Source: Manduca sexta (taxonomy: Eukaryota; Arthropoda; Insecta; Lepidoptera; Sphingidae). Taken from it: 64,000 bases of DNA. A program made the translations under genes and the position numbers. A model generated the notes under the pieces. That model saw only the letters and a program-made list of their open reading frames with translations, was not told the DNA's origin and searched no databases. This document shows positions 33,869 to 47,181 of this stretch, piece after piece. How positions within the stretch are numbered: position 1 is the first letter of the stretch; each line of letters begins with the position of its first letter. The stretch spans positions 7,676,913 to 7,740,912 of the forward strand of contig NC_051131.1 of the NCBI RefSeq assembly GCF_014839805.1. The letters are read 5' to 3'.

Positions 33869-34925
33869 TTATTAATAAAAACAATCATAGTTTTAAAGTA
33901 CCTATAAGGAAAACTAATACACTATATTTGTCAGTTTTACTGAACAATTACAATACAGAAATTGTGACATAAGTATATATTACACGTTCCATTCATTCCA
34001 TTTACCTTATACCTAATTGTTGTCGTGTGAAAGGGGTAAGTTTTTTATTGTGTAGAGACCGCAGAGCCGGGTTTGGCAATACATCATAATACTATTAGAC
34101 TTCCTGATTTTGAAGTAATATAAAGTCGCCTAGGTACCTTCTGCCGGCACGGTTTCTCATATTTACTTCTCTAAAGTCCCTTGAACCCATTTCATGCGTG
34201 TCCGGGACATCTATGAGGAAAGTTGCCAAACTTCTTAGATAGGGCGTGACACAGATTATTCACAAATCTATCACGGTCTAAAATAGCGTGGACGATTTAT
34301 ACGTGTTGCATACGATCGCCAGAGTTACAATTGATCAGGTTTCTCTCCCAAACATAAACATCGTTAAAATCATTGGTGAAGTCGATGTATAAAGCGAAAT
34401 ATTTGCTGCGAATGCTGACTTAATAGCGAATCTACTAGTGGAGAAATGGGTATCTCATATTGATTTTAACTAACTAAATTTCCCGCTTTTATGTTGGACT
34501 GAGAGGAATAATAAGGGTTAGCGCCTGATGGACACCGAATGCAACGTTCCCGGAATGATAATTAATTATAGATCAATGAAAAGGATAGAAAATTTTGCAC
34601 ACATGACATTAGTTGTCTTCTTAAGTATCGACCTATTTACTTATGATATTATAAAGTGATGTTGGTTTTCTCAATACTTATAAAAGTATGGTATTTATAT
34701 TATTAAAATTAGCGCCGCAATATGTTTGGAAGGTAATTAAATAGGTATTTGAAATCAATAAAATAAGTTAAATTGCCTATATCCGACATACAATACGTAA
34801 GTTTTAAGTATGAATAATTTTACACATATAATTGGGTAATCAGAGGTTAATTTTATAATTTGTCTTTACTGCATTGTTTAATCACTGATTGTTTATTATC
34901 CAATTGCTATTCACAGATATCCAAG

Positions 34926-37892
34926 ATGTCTCACGTAATGACTTTTACCAGAACGACAGTTTCTACATCGGGTACAACTTCGGCTACGTATATAAATACA
35001 GGTACATTTTGTACACTGCCAGGATTCCTGAAACTAGCTCAACTGGTAAGTAGATAATAAACATATTAAATGTTGAAGTCACAACTTTTCTATTGATTAG
35101 GGCGTGAATTGGTGCCATTAATTCTTCCAATAGTATGAGATCGAGGAAGTTACCAATATATGTTCAGCTTGTGGATAGACGACTTAAAAGTAATTTGGTT
35201 AATTGATGGTTCCTATTTGCTCTCAGACTGTGTACCGATAAAAATAATGTCTTAAATGTTTTTGACAATTACAAATAATGATGAAAACAATTATTAGGTT
35301 AAAAGTGGGGGACCTTTTAGCTATAACGAGTGTAAAAGGTAGGTCGTAATGCCTTACTCACTTAGGTTAAGTTATGATGGCTATTATATTTACTGAATTA
35401 GCAACTTTAAATAATACTGTTGTTCAGGGTCTCAATATCGATCGATTTATTTCCCATTGTACATTTAACCATTTTCTAATATGGGACAAAAATGTTTGAA
35501 ATTGTGAAGTAACCTTGCAATAATTTAAACCTGTTAAGTTTGTATGTACATATTATTCTTAAACATTTTATTTGCCAATGTCACACTGCGTGACGTAATG
35601 TTCCGTCTGAGGTTCCAATGATATCATTTTAACATGAATCGAGCTTAAACGCTGACGAGCGGGCGAGTAAACTGAAGGAGGGTCATCGCTTAACATTTCA
35701 ATTTAGTCGCTTAGTTTCCTCTTTCCTGTTGAAGTCGTCGGGCTTGCATATATAATTAACATGTTTCATTATCACAAGTTTGAGTCATATTATGGCTCTT
35801 CTAACAATTGAAAGTTTGAATGGTTAACAAATACGTAGCGTAATGTATGGCGTAAAATGCAATTATAATTATTTATTTTCTTTCTTATCAATACTTTTAT
35901 ACCCACTGTGTCACAACATTGATATTTTATTTTATACTTATTTATAATTATATGTTTTTTATTTATTCCTTATTTTCTTGCTTGTTCGTGTGCCAGGACA
36001 CAAGGTACTGCTTCTCCGTACTCCCATAAAAATAAATAATTTATTTTCGTATCCTGACAATTGCATTTGTTAACACTATAATGAATCATCATTAAATAGT
36101 AAAAACTTGGCAGAATTATGCGTTTCTGTATAACCTTGTTTTATAGGCGCTATATTGTATTTGTCAAAATTTGGCAGGCTAGAGTTACGTTTTATTTCAA
36201 TTGGGTACATCGTTAAATAATATTTAACGAAGGCGAACACAATCTTTCTCCAGCTTCGGTCTTTACGAGTAGCCATGACATCATACTTTGCGAGCTATTC
36301 TCGGAAAACCGAGAATAAATATTAAACATTGAATAGTGGCTTGAATTTCCAGATGAGAGAATTTACGCAGTATTCTTCACTACATCGAATCTACACACTT
36401 TTCTTATCTATCATTAGTCAAATTAATAATATCAGTATAGTATTTCTAAACTAACGTAAAACTGTTTTGTAATAACTTACGTAAATTATCCAAACACACT
36501 ATGTCAATAATAAGTTATGAGGTATACCATAAAATATAGGAATACTTAAATAAAGTTTAATTATTTATTTTCCAGCTTCTTGGAGCTGCGTGCGTAGGCG
36601 TAGTAAGTTACTACGCGGATCAGAACTACTTGAGGTTCGATAAGCCACAACTGTTCTTCTTGTTGATAGCAGTTGCATTTCTCATTGGGACCTTTTGTCT
36701 GCTGACTTCGTATCTCGTATCATTCGCCACCGCTTCCTTTATATCGAAGACTGTTTACGTAAGTATCGAATTATTCTAAGATTCGGCTGACTAAGCACAC
36801 ATTCCGATTATTTTTCTTATTCAGATTCATTCTTATTCGCATTCAGAAAGATTTTATAATTAACTAGGTGTTATTTACGGCTTCGCCAACTTGAACAGCG
36901 TTCTGCTGCAAAAGTCCCTATATCGCAACAGCGATCGATAGCGCCATCTGTACAAAGGCAGCGCAAGCCAGTGTTATGTATTTACATTTTAAAAAGTTAC
37001 GATGGGGTTTTCATCTCTGCTAACGATAAAACCCTGAAATTAAAACTAAGATTAAAAAATAAAAAGTTTATTAATCCAAGACGAGGTTTATCTGTGTGCC
37101 AAATTATATCCAAATCTGTTCAGCTGTTTCTGCGGTAATTTCTAACTTCTAACAAACATATTATAAAGATCACTTATTGACATAAGTTCCTTATCTATGG
37201 TAGAATAGATATACATTTTCCTCTGGTTGCTTTGTATTAAATAATACACAACTATTAAACTATTGTTACAGGAAGTAATATACCACGGACTTGCAGCATT
37301 GCTGTACTTAATAGCTGGCCTCTATTTATTGATTGAAGCAAACCACAGGAATAGTCATTACTACGGATATCACGAAGCTTATACTGCAGCCGCGGTAAAT
37401 TGTCTAGATTTCTTATTTGCTCACGGACCTGCCCGCTCGGAATATGTATCTTTCTCGATGTAGAAGTGTCGTTGTATTTTCAGGGATAAATAATAACCGT
37501 TATTATGTTAATTGTCTATCTTTGTGGTAAAACCCATTCAAATCTGTTAATTGTGTGTTGTGTATTGTTGCTGACTTTTAAAAAAATTGCAAACATCTTC
37601 ACAAACTATTACATTTAGAATATAACTAGTTTCCGCCCGCAGGTCCGATGAGTAAAAGTCTGTTTTGCAATTCCAAGAGTACAGAAAGAATTTGGCTTCT
37701 AATTAAGCGACGCAATATCACACGAAAGGAATAAAAAAATAATATAGTAATGACAACGTTAAAATAATTCAAACACTTACTCACTGAAATTAATTCATTT
37801 ATGTTTTCTACTTTCAGGTAATGGGGCTTATCCTAGCTGGACTCTACTTTTTGAGTACCGTCTTAGCACTTCGCCATTACCGAGGAATCTAA
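34926..37892 (+). CDS. MARVEL-domain four-TM protein 2
   Basis: Exons 34926-35045, 36576-36758, 37272-37394 and 37818-37892 are joined in phase 0 and give 166 aa ending in RHYRGI. The N-terminus is Ser/Thr-rich (TFTRTTVSTSGTTSATYINT). TM segments lie near residues 32-52, 65-90, 103-124 and 141-161. The entry to TM1 (TLPGFLKLAQL-LLGAACVGVV) aligns with gene 1 (TPPGLLKIIQL-VLGILCMAL), and all splice points are equivalent to those of genes 1 and 3; exon 3 begins with Glu in all three. Probably a structural or trafficking membrane protein; the specific role is unknown. The start is the first ATG after an acceptor-like CACAG, so a 5' non-coding exon is likely. A candidate AATAAA lies near 38018. 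A reversed Helitron sits in intron 2. Confidence 0.88.
36864..37169 (-). mobile_element. Short non-autonomous Helitron in MARVEL gene 2 intron 2
   Basis: On the minus strand it starts A|TCTTTATAATATG and ends GGCGAAGCCGTAAATAACACCTAG|T. Same family as 33589-33868. It ends about 100 bp before exon 3. Confidence 0.75.
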
Positions 37893-39314
37893 GTCTATCA
37901 CTATAGTTTATTAACTTATTTAAGTTACTTAATTTAGGTACTCACTTAATGTGCCTACTTATATTTGTTTTAAAATCTTGGGAAGATTTTTCAGTCATCA
38001 GATAAAAGTTATTTACTAAATAAAACAAATCATAACTTAACTTACTATAAACTGAACTTGAAGTACTTTATTCAAACAACTGACATTCTAAACTTGTTTA
38101 TTATACGTAATTAAGTTATCCTATTTTCAAAAATCCTATGAATAACTTTTATCTAACAGTACAAACCTCAGCCTCCGGCCTAATAATTGTCAACTTGGTC
38201 ATAAAAAATGTTTAGTTATTTGGGAAAATAACTGATAGGTTGTGTTTATTTTGTCCCGTACGTTTATATAATTGTTATTGTATATTGCTTTCCTATTTAG
38301 GCTTAAATTGCTATGCTGCCATCTGTTTTTGTCTGCTTTTGTGTTTAATATTAATGAGGCTCTAAATTTTGCATTGTAATTACGTATGTTATGTATTATA
38401 ATATATAACTAGTGATGAAAATAGTCACGGAGCAGTAATGTGTTGTCGTGGCACATTCTAATTTAATTGATGGCTTCAACTATCCTTAACACTATTTCTC
38501 AATAGTGCCAATGAATGCTGCCCCACAAGGAAAATGCTGTTTAAGGATTGTTTTTAGTTTAATAATTATACAATGTATTTAATGTTTTAACAAATATTGT
38601 AGTTTTTTAGTAGGGAGGTTTAATCTTCACATCTCGTATTTCACGAGATCGGCAGATTAAGGCATTTTCTGATACATATAGTGATATAAAGATCTCGTCT
38701 AAGTGAATGACGTCACGAAAATAATACTATCTATATTCTTTAGTTAAAAGCAATTGGCCGGTCACGTTACTATATTTTAATGCGATTCTTATCTATGTTG
38801 CTCGTGTAGGTAAATAGTGCATTTAGCCGCTATATCGCAGGACACTCAAATCTAGTCTTTGTAATTTATTCAATATTTTGCCTGATTTAGTTGACTGATG
38901 CATATTTGCATGAAATGCGTTCTAGAGAACGTCTGACTTAAAAAAAGTCAAGCGAAATTAGAAGTTCGGTAGAGAAATAAGAGCGTAGTTTAAAATGTAA
39001 AAAACTACTAATGTTATATCGATGAACTACAACTACAGCACTAGATAAGCTTTGGAAGAAGTTTCGTTTCTTTGGAGAAAGAGAAACTCGAAATCGGACT
39101 TCTGTTAGACAAAAGTAAAATCGGAGTATATATTATTAATACATATTATTCATTCAAAACAATTTGTCTACTTATTTATTAAAATTAGAACACAATGCCA
39201 ATACGAAAACAGTTCAACTGACGACTGTAACTAACACTGTGCTAACGCCAAGCAGCAGTTGCATTATATTTCAGAGTGACGAGCGCCGGAGAGTGCTTCG
39301 TAGTAAAAAATCTG

Positions 39315-39402
39315 GTGTTACTACTATTTATGGGCAATCGTATCGCTTCCCATTACGCTAGCGGCATGTTCGTCTCATCACTCAGTGGCAATAAAATATA
39401 TA
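39315..39402 (+). repeat. Interspersed repeat 3' tail
   Basis: 'gggcaatcgtatcgcttccc' ... 'gttcgtctcatcactcagtg' ... 'gcaataaaa'. It matches the tail at about 51160-51235 ('gagcagtcgtatctcttacc' ... 'aacagcaataaaaaaaa'). Typical end of a lepidopteran retroposon. Confidence 0.6.
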
Positions 39403-39764
39403 ATTGTAATAATTTAAATTAGTTGTAGAGTCTAAAACAGTAGAATGTATATTCGTTGGAAACTAGGGAATACTTTTTAAAGTTATAATATACAAAGGTA
39501 TGCAAGATTTTTCGCATATTTTTATATCCGCTATTACAATAAGTTCGTGAACAAATCTGTTTATAATGCTTAGTTTTTGGAAACTATACATTTACGTTTT
39601 TTTTTAAATATAATAATCTATAAAAAGGATACGTATTAAGTGCGTAACATTTACTAACAGTGAAAATTGTTTAAATTGTTGTACTTTATGTGTTATCTAC
39701 CTAGCTATACCATTAAATGGCTACGGATATGTCTGATTCTAAAAATCCCACCTTATCTTAATTT

Positions 39765-39845
39765 TGGGTGGGTTGTTGCGCCTCTGCATACCCCTTCGGG
39801 GATAAAAATGCGTGATGTTATGTATGGATGTATGTATGTATCTTA
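39765..39845 (+). repeat. SINE 3' fragment
   Basis: 'gttgcgcctctgcatacccc' and 'ggggataaaaatgcgtgatg' followed by a TATG/TGTATG tail. Same family as the fuller copy at 42900-43150. Confidence 0.6.
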
Positions 39846-40701
39846 ATTTTCCATTTTAATGCTTTTCTGTAATTTAGTATAGTGTTTGTTTAATACACAT
39901 GATTTTATTAAAATACAGTTTTATAATAAGTACATATTAATTTATGTAGGTACGTTAGTTTGAATTTATGAATTTACCCATTATATTTGGTTTATGTACA
40001 ATAATACACTTCATTTTTATTTAATAACAATATGTGTATGACATATAATAAAGTTTATACTTTTGTACCAAATCGAAGTTTCATTTCATAACATTTCGAC
40101 TAGGAACCAAAACAATGACATTAAATAAATATATAATTACAAAAAATCTGTGCTCACTATACAATAGGGTTAATGACTAATATAAAACAAGGGACAGGAA
40201 TAGAATCTTACCCTCCTCGGTGCAAAACGTCGTTCTATTTTGGAAATGCGCACACGCGTGTGGCGGGCATTCAAAACCAAATTCAATAATATAACAGACG
40301 TGTGCTTTGTTCTTAAATATTATTTATTTTTCTGTAAATAAATGCACAGTGTGATATTTTTGAGAATAGTGACAGAAAAACTGTTTGAGAATTAAAATTA
40401 TTAAAAATTTTACAAAATAAATTGTTTCTTCCGTTTATAAACTAATGGGCTAAGGTTCGGTGAACTTTTAATCTGTAGTACAGCAAAACGTCTAAAAATA
40501 TGTTGCGGTGAATAACACTGACCGTATTTCCGACTGGTGAATTATAATACTCTAAATTCCAAGTGCGATGATCTACGGAACAGACGTATATTACTTGTAG
40601 TGTTTCTAGATGTGATATTACTGTGTTCGAAAGGATTTTCGAAAAGATCCGACGTCTGAAATTATTCATTAAGTATAGTGTGTGAGTGAGTAAATATTCA
40701 A

Positions 40702-43700
40702 ATGAGTCGAGGACCAACGATTGTTCGAATGCCGCCCGGTGGCGGCGCCAATGCTCGAGGCTTTAAATGTTGCTGCTGTCGATGTTGCGAGTGTCTCAAC
40801 ATAGGCTATTTAACTACTCAACATGGTCTTATTAAGCTTTGTGAAGCTGTAAGTAATTCCTAAACAATGAAAACACGAAAATTCTTGCATTTAGTTGTAA
40901 AATAATGAATGTTTTATCATAGTGCTTTTTCAGCATGATTTCAAAAACATACTCATTGACCACTTGGTACCAGTAAAAGTGATTCTGTAAAATATGTTTT
41001 GTGTTTTATTAAAAATTATAGAGTCACATTCTTTACTTTTCATACAGGAAAATTGTCTAAGGCCCAAAAAATCTAACTCCACAATTCCCATTAAGTTTCT
41101 CCAACATTAGTGGTACAATATAAAGGATTATGGGTATTATGGGAACCCTACGTACATAGATAGATAGATAGTTATTGGTGATTGTTCTCTATCTAATTAC
41201 ATGTATCGATTTATTTCGCTTGATTCTGTTAACAAAAATTACCCTCCTCTGGCAGCGCAACAAAATTTCGATTTGTAGAATTATACAAGTAACGCTAAAC
41301 TCATTGCTAAAAAACAGTCTCTTGTGTTGATACTATTTAACAAATTTAATTGTTATAATGTAACAACACTTTAACCTTTATCTGTTAGTTTCAATAGTTA
41401 CTTTTAAAAAAAAATAAAGAATAACTTAATTTGTAAAAATTGTTAAAGGCAAATAAATTATCGTCATAGAATTGAGCTGACCTATCTATCGTATTGGGTC
41501 TATCTTTACGTAGATTGATAGTTCATAACTTACGTCGGTAACGCCCTCTCATTTCCTATATCAGCGCATATTAAGTCCGAAGACGTTTCTTTGTGGCCAC
41601 TGATGAGCAACTCAGATGTTTTGATTACGTACGTGATATTTTAACTGCTCTAGAATGTATTGTTAGATGTTATTTTATCGATTATTGTGCAGATGTTAGG
41701 CGGATTGTGCCAGAGTTTGCTGGTAAAGTATGGAATGTCTGCAGCCGGCACTATGGGATCCGCATTCCACGGTTTCCTGACGACGGCATCAGCGTGTCTT
41801 TTAACAACTGCACTCCTGATAACATGCTATGTGCTGTCTTCCAAAACTCAGCAACTCATGCGGCAAACTATTTTTGTAAGTGGATATTATTAGTGATAAG
41901 TTAAGTGATTAATTAGCGAGATGGCCCTTGTAGATAGTAAAAAGTCATTAAAATTGTTGAAACTTGGTTTGGAATGAGTACGAAATAAGTTTTGCGATGA
42001 TACCTATTCAGGCAAACACACCCATAACACAGGCCTGCCACTCAACAAATTATAACTTGACTAATAAGGCAATAAAGACGAATTGAGTCTTTTTATGCAT
42101 TTATTTTGTTTTAGTAAAACTTCTTCGTAAAATCTGATCGATCGTCGATCAATTCAGAATAAAAACAATATTGCTTTGGAAAAAAACGAATTCTCAATAA
42201 AATATTTCTTTGGAAATTTTAAATAAGTTTGGGTTAGTGAGACCTGTTATAAATATCTTTAGGGGAGGCTTATGTTCATCAGATGATCACATGTGATGAT
42301 GATAATTATGATGGTTTGTCTTGTTGATATAAATACCGATTTAATTAATTGAAGTAGTTTACATTTTAAATAGTTTTATTCCAATAACTCTATTGACAAT
42401 AATATAAACTACTCGGTCTACATTGTAAATGAACAAAGAGTTGAAGTTTCCCTGCTTCGATAAACCATTCCTGTGTAGATATTATATTGCATCAATAAAG
42501 ATTAGGGGTCATAATGACTATACATAAAAACAGTATTTCCCCCCAGTGAGTTCATGGTTTTTTCAATAATTATTTATTTCATATATTCGAAAAAGTATTG
42601 ATATTTCTTATTTCTCATTGTATTGACATATTTTTTCTAAAACCTTCCAGGAATGGCTGTTCAATGCTGTAGCATGTTTCCTATATTTGTCTGCTTCTTC
42701 GTGCCTGGGCCTGGCAGTAAACATCTACTTATACCCGCAATATGTTTTAATGCCCATGTACGCGGCATATCCCACGATGACTGCTGTTTATGTAAGTAGA
42801 AACTTAAAAGGATTTTTTTTAAAGAAATAAAAAGATAATTTAAAAGAATAGATAAATATTCCTTATATAGTTTAATACACTGCCTTGTAGTTGTATTTCA
42901 CGTTACCACGTTCGTATTATGTACGACTGCAGTGTTGAAGTCTCGGGTTCGATCATCGGATCGGGCAAAGTGATATGAGGTCATCTACTCAGTATCAACC
43001 CGGAGTCTGAAATTTGTGCCCGATACGGTGACAGGCTCGCCCACTATAACATATTATGACGGACACACGGTGGGGAGAGCGGGCACATGTTGCGCCTTTG
43101 CCTACTCATTCGGGAGTAAAAGGCGTGTAAGTGTGCCTTTATAATATTTTTTTTAAGGATCATTCAGGTCATCAGTCATATGTTCTATCACAATTAGCCA
43201 CGTCCCGGTAATAGTTATCGATATCTCATCTATCTGTAATATCATATCATATCATGCTCATTCCATCTCTTGATGAGTATAATTTATTGATTTTTTGTTA
43301 AGTTCATCGTGCCTATCGAAAAAGTTTTGCCGATTACTATAATTGAAATTCCTGAGGTGAACGTTGAAACATCACAACTTGTTTAATGGCGTTAATTGCT
43401 AGTTAATTTCATGACTTCATTATTTTCTAGGTGCGTCTAGTTGTAGACTGCCACTTTGCCAGTAGATACGTTTCTTGGGTTGGGTATAAATTATTGAGAC
43501 AATTTAATTTCACTTTATTGGAATTATTAAACCAATTTATTTTATTTGCCAGGGTTTGAACCACTATCTATGCAGTGCCTTTGACGCACTACACTAATAT
43601 CGTCATACAGACATTCGATTCGCACGATTGCATATTGCGTAGTTCTACTCATATGCTAATTGCTATAAAATACGTTTGTGGTGAAGTGTTAATTATCAAT

Positions 43701-44080
43701 AAGTCCGGGGAACCAGCCCCGACCGGGGTAGTAGGTACTTAGGAAACTAAAAGTTTTTCTCAGAAAACGAACGTGTGAGAATTACGGAAGTCCAAACGCG
43801 CAGTGATAAATGTTAAAATGTGAATGGCCTGAATAATAAGCAAGAAATTAATAAAACCTCATAGTATTTTTTTAGCAATTTAATGTTTTCATCTACTATG
43901 ACCACAAATCTTCAAATGAGTTTGTTATAACCTATCTCAATGATTCCTTTCCCGTAGATAGATGTATTGCACGTTGTAGTTATTTTTTTTTTTTTTCAGT
44001 ACATCGGCGTGGTTGTGGGAATAATTCACGGAGTAGACGCCTATTTAAGTTATAAGTATTATAAAAATTTAATATACTAA
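40702..44080 (+). CDS. sing: MARVEL-domain four-TM protein 3, singles bar-like
   Basis: Exons 40702-40848, 41693-41875, 42651-42791 and 44000-44080 in phase 0 give 183 aa. N-terminus MSRGPTIVRMPPGGG, then seven cysteines within residues 23-31 (CCCCRCCEC), likely palmitoylated. TM segments lie near residues 40-62, 73-98, 114-138 and 156-178; the tail is SYKYYKNLIY. Length, cysteine cluster and segments such as LGGLCQSLLVKYG and YPTMTAVYYIG agree with my recollection of insect singles bar, a MARVEL protein needed for myoblast fusion in Drosophila. The family is firm, orthology probable. Exon 2 begins with ATG (41693), an acceptable alternative start that would drop the cysteine cluster. It is the most downstream of the three tandem MARVEL genes. 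Confidence 0.88.
42900..43150 (+). mobile_element. SINE with degraded tRNA head in MARVEL gene 3 intron 3
   Basis: 'ctcgggttcgatcatcgg' (B-box-like), then 'ctactcagtatcaacccgga', 'gtctgaaatttgtgcccgat', 'ggtgacaggctcgcccacta' and 'gcctactcattcgggagtaa'. This is a family widespread in Lepidoptera; its 3' fragment recurs at 39765-39845. Confidence 0.75.
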
Positions 44081-44091
44081 TTAGCCTAAAT

Positions 44092-44275
44092 CAGCGGCCT
44101 TGTTGGTGTAGTCGTATAGGTTTGATTGCTGTGCTGAGGTCTTGGGTCTTAAATTGTGTCCGTTACCGATAAATTGCAGTCGGCGCAATCCCCCATTCTC
44201 ATGGGACCTAAAATAGTTGACTTCTGTTGTTACACCTCTGTCTACCCTTGAAAAGGGAAAAGGTATGATAATAAT
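44092..44275 (+). mobile_element. SINE with tRNA-like head, directly after MARVEL gene 3
   Basis: 'gcggccttgttggtgtagtc' (A-box-like) and 'ggtcttgggtcttaaattg' (degraded B box), then 'cccccattctcatgggacct' and 'tctacccttgaaaaggg'. It starts 11 bp after the stop codon, so it may form part of the 3' UTR. Confidence 0.65.
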
Positions 44276-47181
44276 GTATTGTATCTACTAATTTCCATAA
44301 ATATTACATATAAGTAACTGTGCTTTAAATCTTTTCCTTTGAGGAGTGAATAAATTCCAGTAAGTATTAAATATGTAATGAAGCTTATAAAATATATTTA
44401 ATAAAAAAATATTCGAAAAATAATGCGTTTTATTTACGAGCAATCATGGTTGGTTAATTCTATTATAATTGTGGCTGCACTCATGTGAGCGACAGCGAGT
44501 CGTGCCTGGCACCGGCTCACTCGGCATTGAACATAATAAATATTCCATTTTTGATAACAATAAGCTAATCACGGCTCGCGTTGCTTCCGAAGTCAGAAGG
44601 GATTTCTGGAGAGCGCAGTTTAATAGGATGACGGTATGTTATTAGGAACGAAGTTGCCTAATAAAAGTAATGATCTCTTTTATTAAATTTAAAGTTTAAT
44701 CGTTCGGAACTCTTTTTATAATGTAGACTTATATTAAACTGACATAAAAAATCTGTCCTGAACGAAAGTAGATCAAAATGGTAGTTAAAGTGATACGAGA
44801 AGTAACAAATACCTTTTTATAGATGTTACTAGCCCATTGCATAAGCTAACGATGATAATATGCAATATAATATTATTATCTAGTTTGTGAGGGGAAATAA
44901 TATATTTACTAATATTATATCTATTTAATAAATTTTCCTGCAGGTACGCATGAATGATCCAATGCCCTGACGGCTATAATCATTGTCCGGTAGCGTTGTG
45001 TCGCGCCGGTGTTTATACAAGTTTATTTATATTTAGAAGAAAAATATATTGGTTTAAATTGGTGGCTAATTTCACCCTGAGAAGAACCAGCGGGGCCCTA
45101 ACAAGGATTCAGAGTAATGGTTTTTCGCGACTTGACATACCTGTGTCGGCAGCAGTGGGTGAAAGATTTTGCTCTGCTCAGAGCCAAGAAGCTACCAGAA
45201 GGAAAGGATGTTTAGCACTAAATAGACGTCATAGACATAGAAATGGTCTAGAAGTGAACTCATGTCGACCGACATTTTTTGGCAAAGGATATGTCGAAAT
45301 TCATAAGACATCTACTGAGCAGCCATCTTTTGTAAATGAATGACATCTCCTACGCTCAGCAGACCGGTTGGGTACGAAAAACCTGTTCCACAGGAAACCA
45401 GAAAGACGTCAGAAATACCAGATCAGAATGCAGAGCTTACATAGTAATTTTTCGAATTTCTATGCGATTCAATATCTAATGATTCTCTAGATTTTATTAA
45501 TTTCGTAGCACCAATTATCGTCACAATATCTCTCTGCTATTTATTTAACTCTGTGTGTCTTGTAATACTTGTAATACTAATATTAAAACCAATTACGCAT
45601 TCAATTTTTTTTCTAGATATCCTTAACAAAGGCTAGTAAAATCTAAATTTAACATTTGTACTTAATTATACAAAGGGTACGTCATAAAGATTACGTCTAG
45701 CGAATCTAGAACACGTTGCACAAGCGTTTGTGTATGTCGCTGTTATCAGTCATTTAAGAATACTTGAAGTTATATTTTAAAAACGCCATTTATGCATAAA
45801 GGCACTGACCGACTAATGAGTTAAAGCCGTGTTGTCGCCGGTAAATATAGTTCGTGTTAAACTACGGTTTATAATGAGGAGCCAGGTTTGGTGGCTCTTC
45901 ATAACTTGTATGAACTCCGCAATTTGCCATAAGACTTTTTAGCCGATGAGCATCATTAAGCACACGCAAAGATTATTGCCATTAACTATTAAAACTGCGA
46001 TGTTTATGGCATGTAAATGTTGCAAGTATATTTTTCCTAAAAAAAACTATAAAAGGTTATGGGTGGATGGAATTTGAAAATCGATCTGATCTTTCTATTT
46101 TAGACTTGTAACCAGCTTTTGCTCGCGGCTTTGCCAGTGTGAACGTGTTTTTATTGGATAAAAGACCCGCTATATATTTACCTGAAAAAAAAGAAGCATT
46201 TTTCCTTCCCAACGTTTATAATTATTGTCATACCTAACGTTGAAAACCGTGTGGTGGATTTTGAGTTTATCGCGTGCAGACAGACAAACTTTGTTTTATA
46301 ATCAGTAAGGATATAATACGAAAAACATAGGATGAGCGTCCAAATGCATGTAGCTATTAAAAGGCGTTTTTTAAAACTAGTTGTTACCTCGTCATTCTAA
46401 CCAAGGCACTGTTGTGCAAACAACCTGCGGTCGAGGCGATTCGTTATCACGTGATCCGAACGTACATACATTCACTCTTGTTTAATGAAAGCGAAATGGA
46501 CAATCTGTTTCCAATTTTGTGTTGAAAAAATGAAAAAATATTAAATTCTAGTCAACATTAATGCGTGATTAACTAAAAGTTATCAGTAATGATTAACGAG
46601 TTGTTGTCGTATTGTAACGCTGTAAAGGGGGCGTTCTGAATTACCATATGTTATGTCGCTGATATTTTTATATCGACAATTTACAGAGATCAGATCTATT
46701 GTTAATGCGGCTTCATTAAAAACTTTTAGACTATAGGCCAATTTTTGTTTAGATTAAAAGATATATAAAATGTGTACGCTATACATAGATGGTATGCCTA
46801 TTAACTACCTACATAAAAAAATACAAACGTAATACAATAGTAGCTTAAGTTACCAAGTCAGTGTTACTACAAACATTGAAGTGATCTCTAAGGTGGTGGT
46901 GGGACAGTGAGAGACGTGCCGTGGAGCGCAGCGCATGCGCTCTGCCACTTCCGAGAAGCTATTGTAAAATATACCTACAATATGCTATTACGTATAGCTA
47001 CTTAACAATAATAGTAATGTGATACTTGTTTAATAAGTGCCAAGTATTTAGTGTATAAAATAAGGCCAAAGAAACAAGTTATTCTAGGTGAAAGGAGTTT
47101 TATTATACTTTTTGCATGTTTATGTAAGTTCATTGAAAATTATATATTACTATTTTATATAATGTACCTATCGCTATAGGA
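44276..47181. other. Intergenic
   Basis: No recognised gene. A 129-codon open frame at 44954-45343 has no domain I know. A reversed Helitron 3' part lies at 46108-46320. Confidence 0.45.
46108..46320 (-). mobile_element. Reversed Helitron 3' part, decayed
   Basis: 'accagcttttgctcgcggct' corresponds to the CTAG end plus hairpin of the 9012 element with the tetranucleotide mutated. 'ttttgagtttatcgcg' and 'cagacagacaaactttg' match its body. Confidence 0.6.

Larger units (their letters stand above)
31861..34925. other. Upstream region of MARVEL gene 2
   Basis: A GC-richer stretch at about 32880-33060 ends 'gaaaaataat|gtaagtactt', a good donor, and may be a non-coding first exon of MARVEL gene 2; the coding exon is preceded by an acceptor-like CACAG at 34914-34918, which supports this. 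A tRNA-like SINE head (33238-33310) and a Helitron (33589-33868) follow. No other gene. Confidence 0.4.
37893..40701. other. Interval between MARVEL genes 2 and 3
   Basis: 3' UTR of gene 2, then AT-rich DNA with two repeat fragments (39315-39402, 39765-39845). The 5' UTR of gene 3 probably begins within the last few hundred bases. No other gene. Confidence 0.5.

Noticed and set aside
41593..41904. 103-codon frame overlapping MARVEL gene 3 exon 2
   Set aside because: It reads exon 2 in the wrong frame; the phase-0 exon 41693-41875 matches the MARVEL family.
44954..45343. 129-codon frame after a CAG acceptor-like site
   Set aside because: No recognisable domain and no neighbouring exon; may be a decayed repeat. 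Not enough support for a gene.
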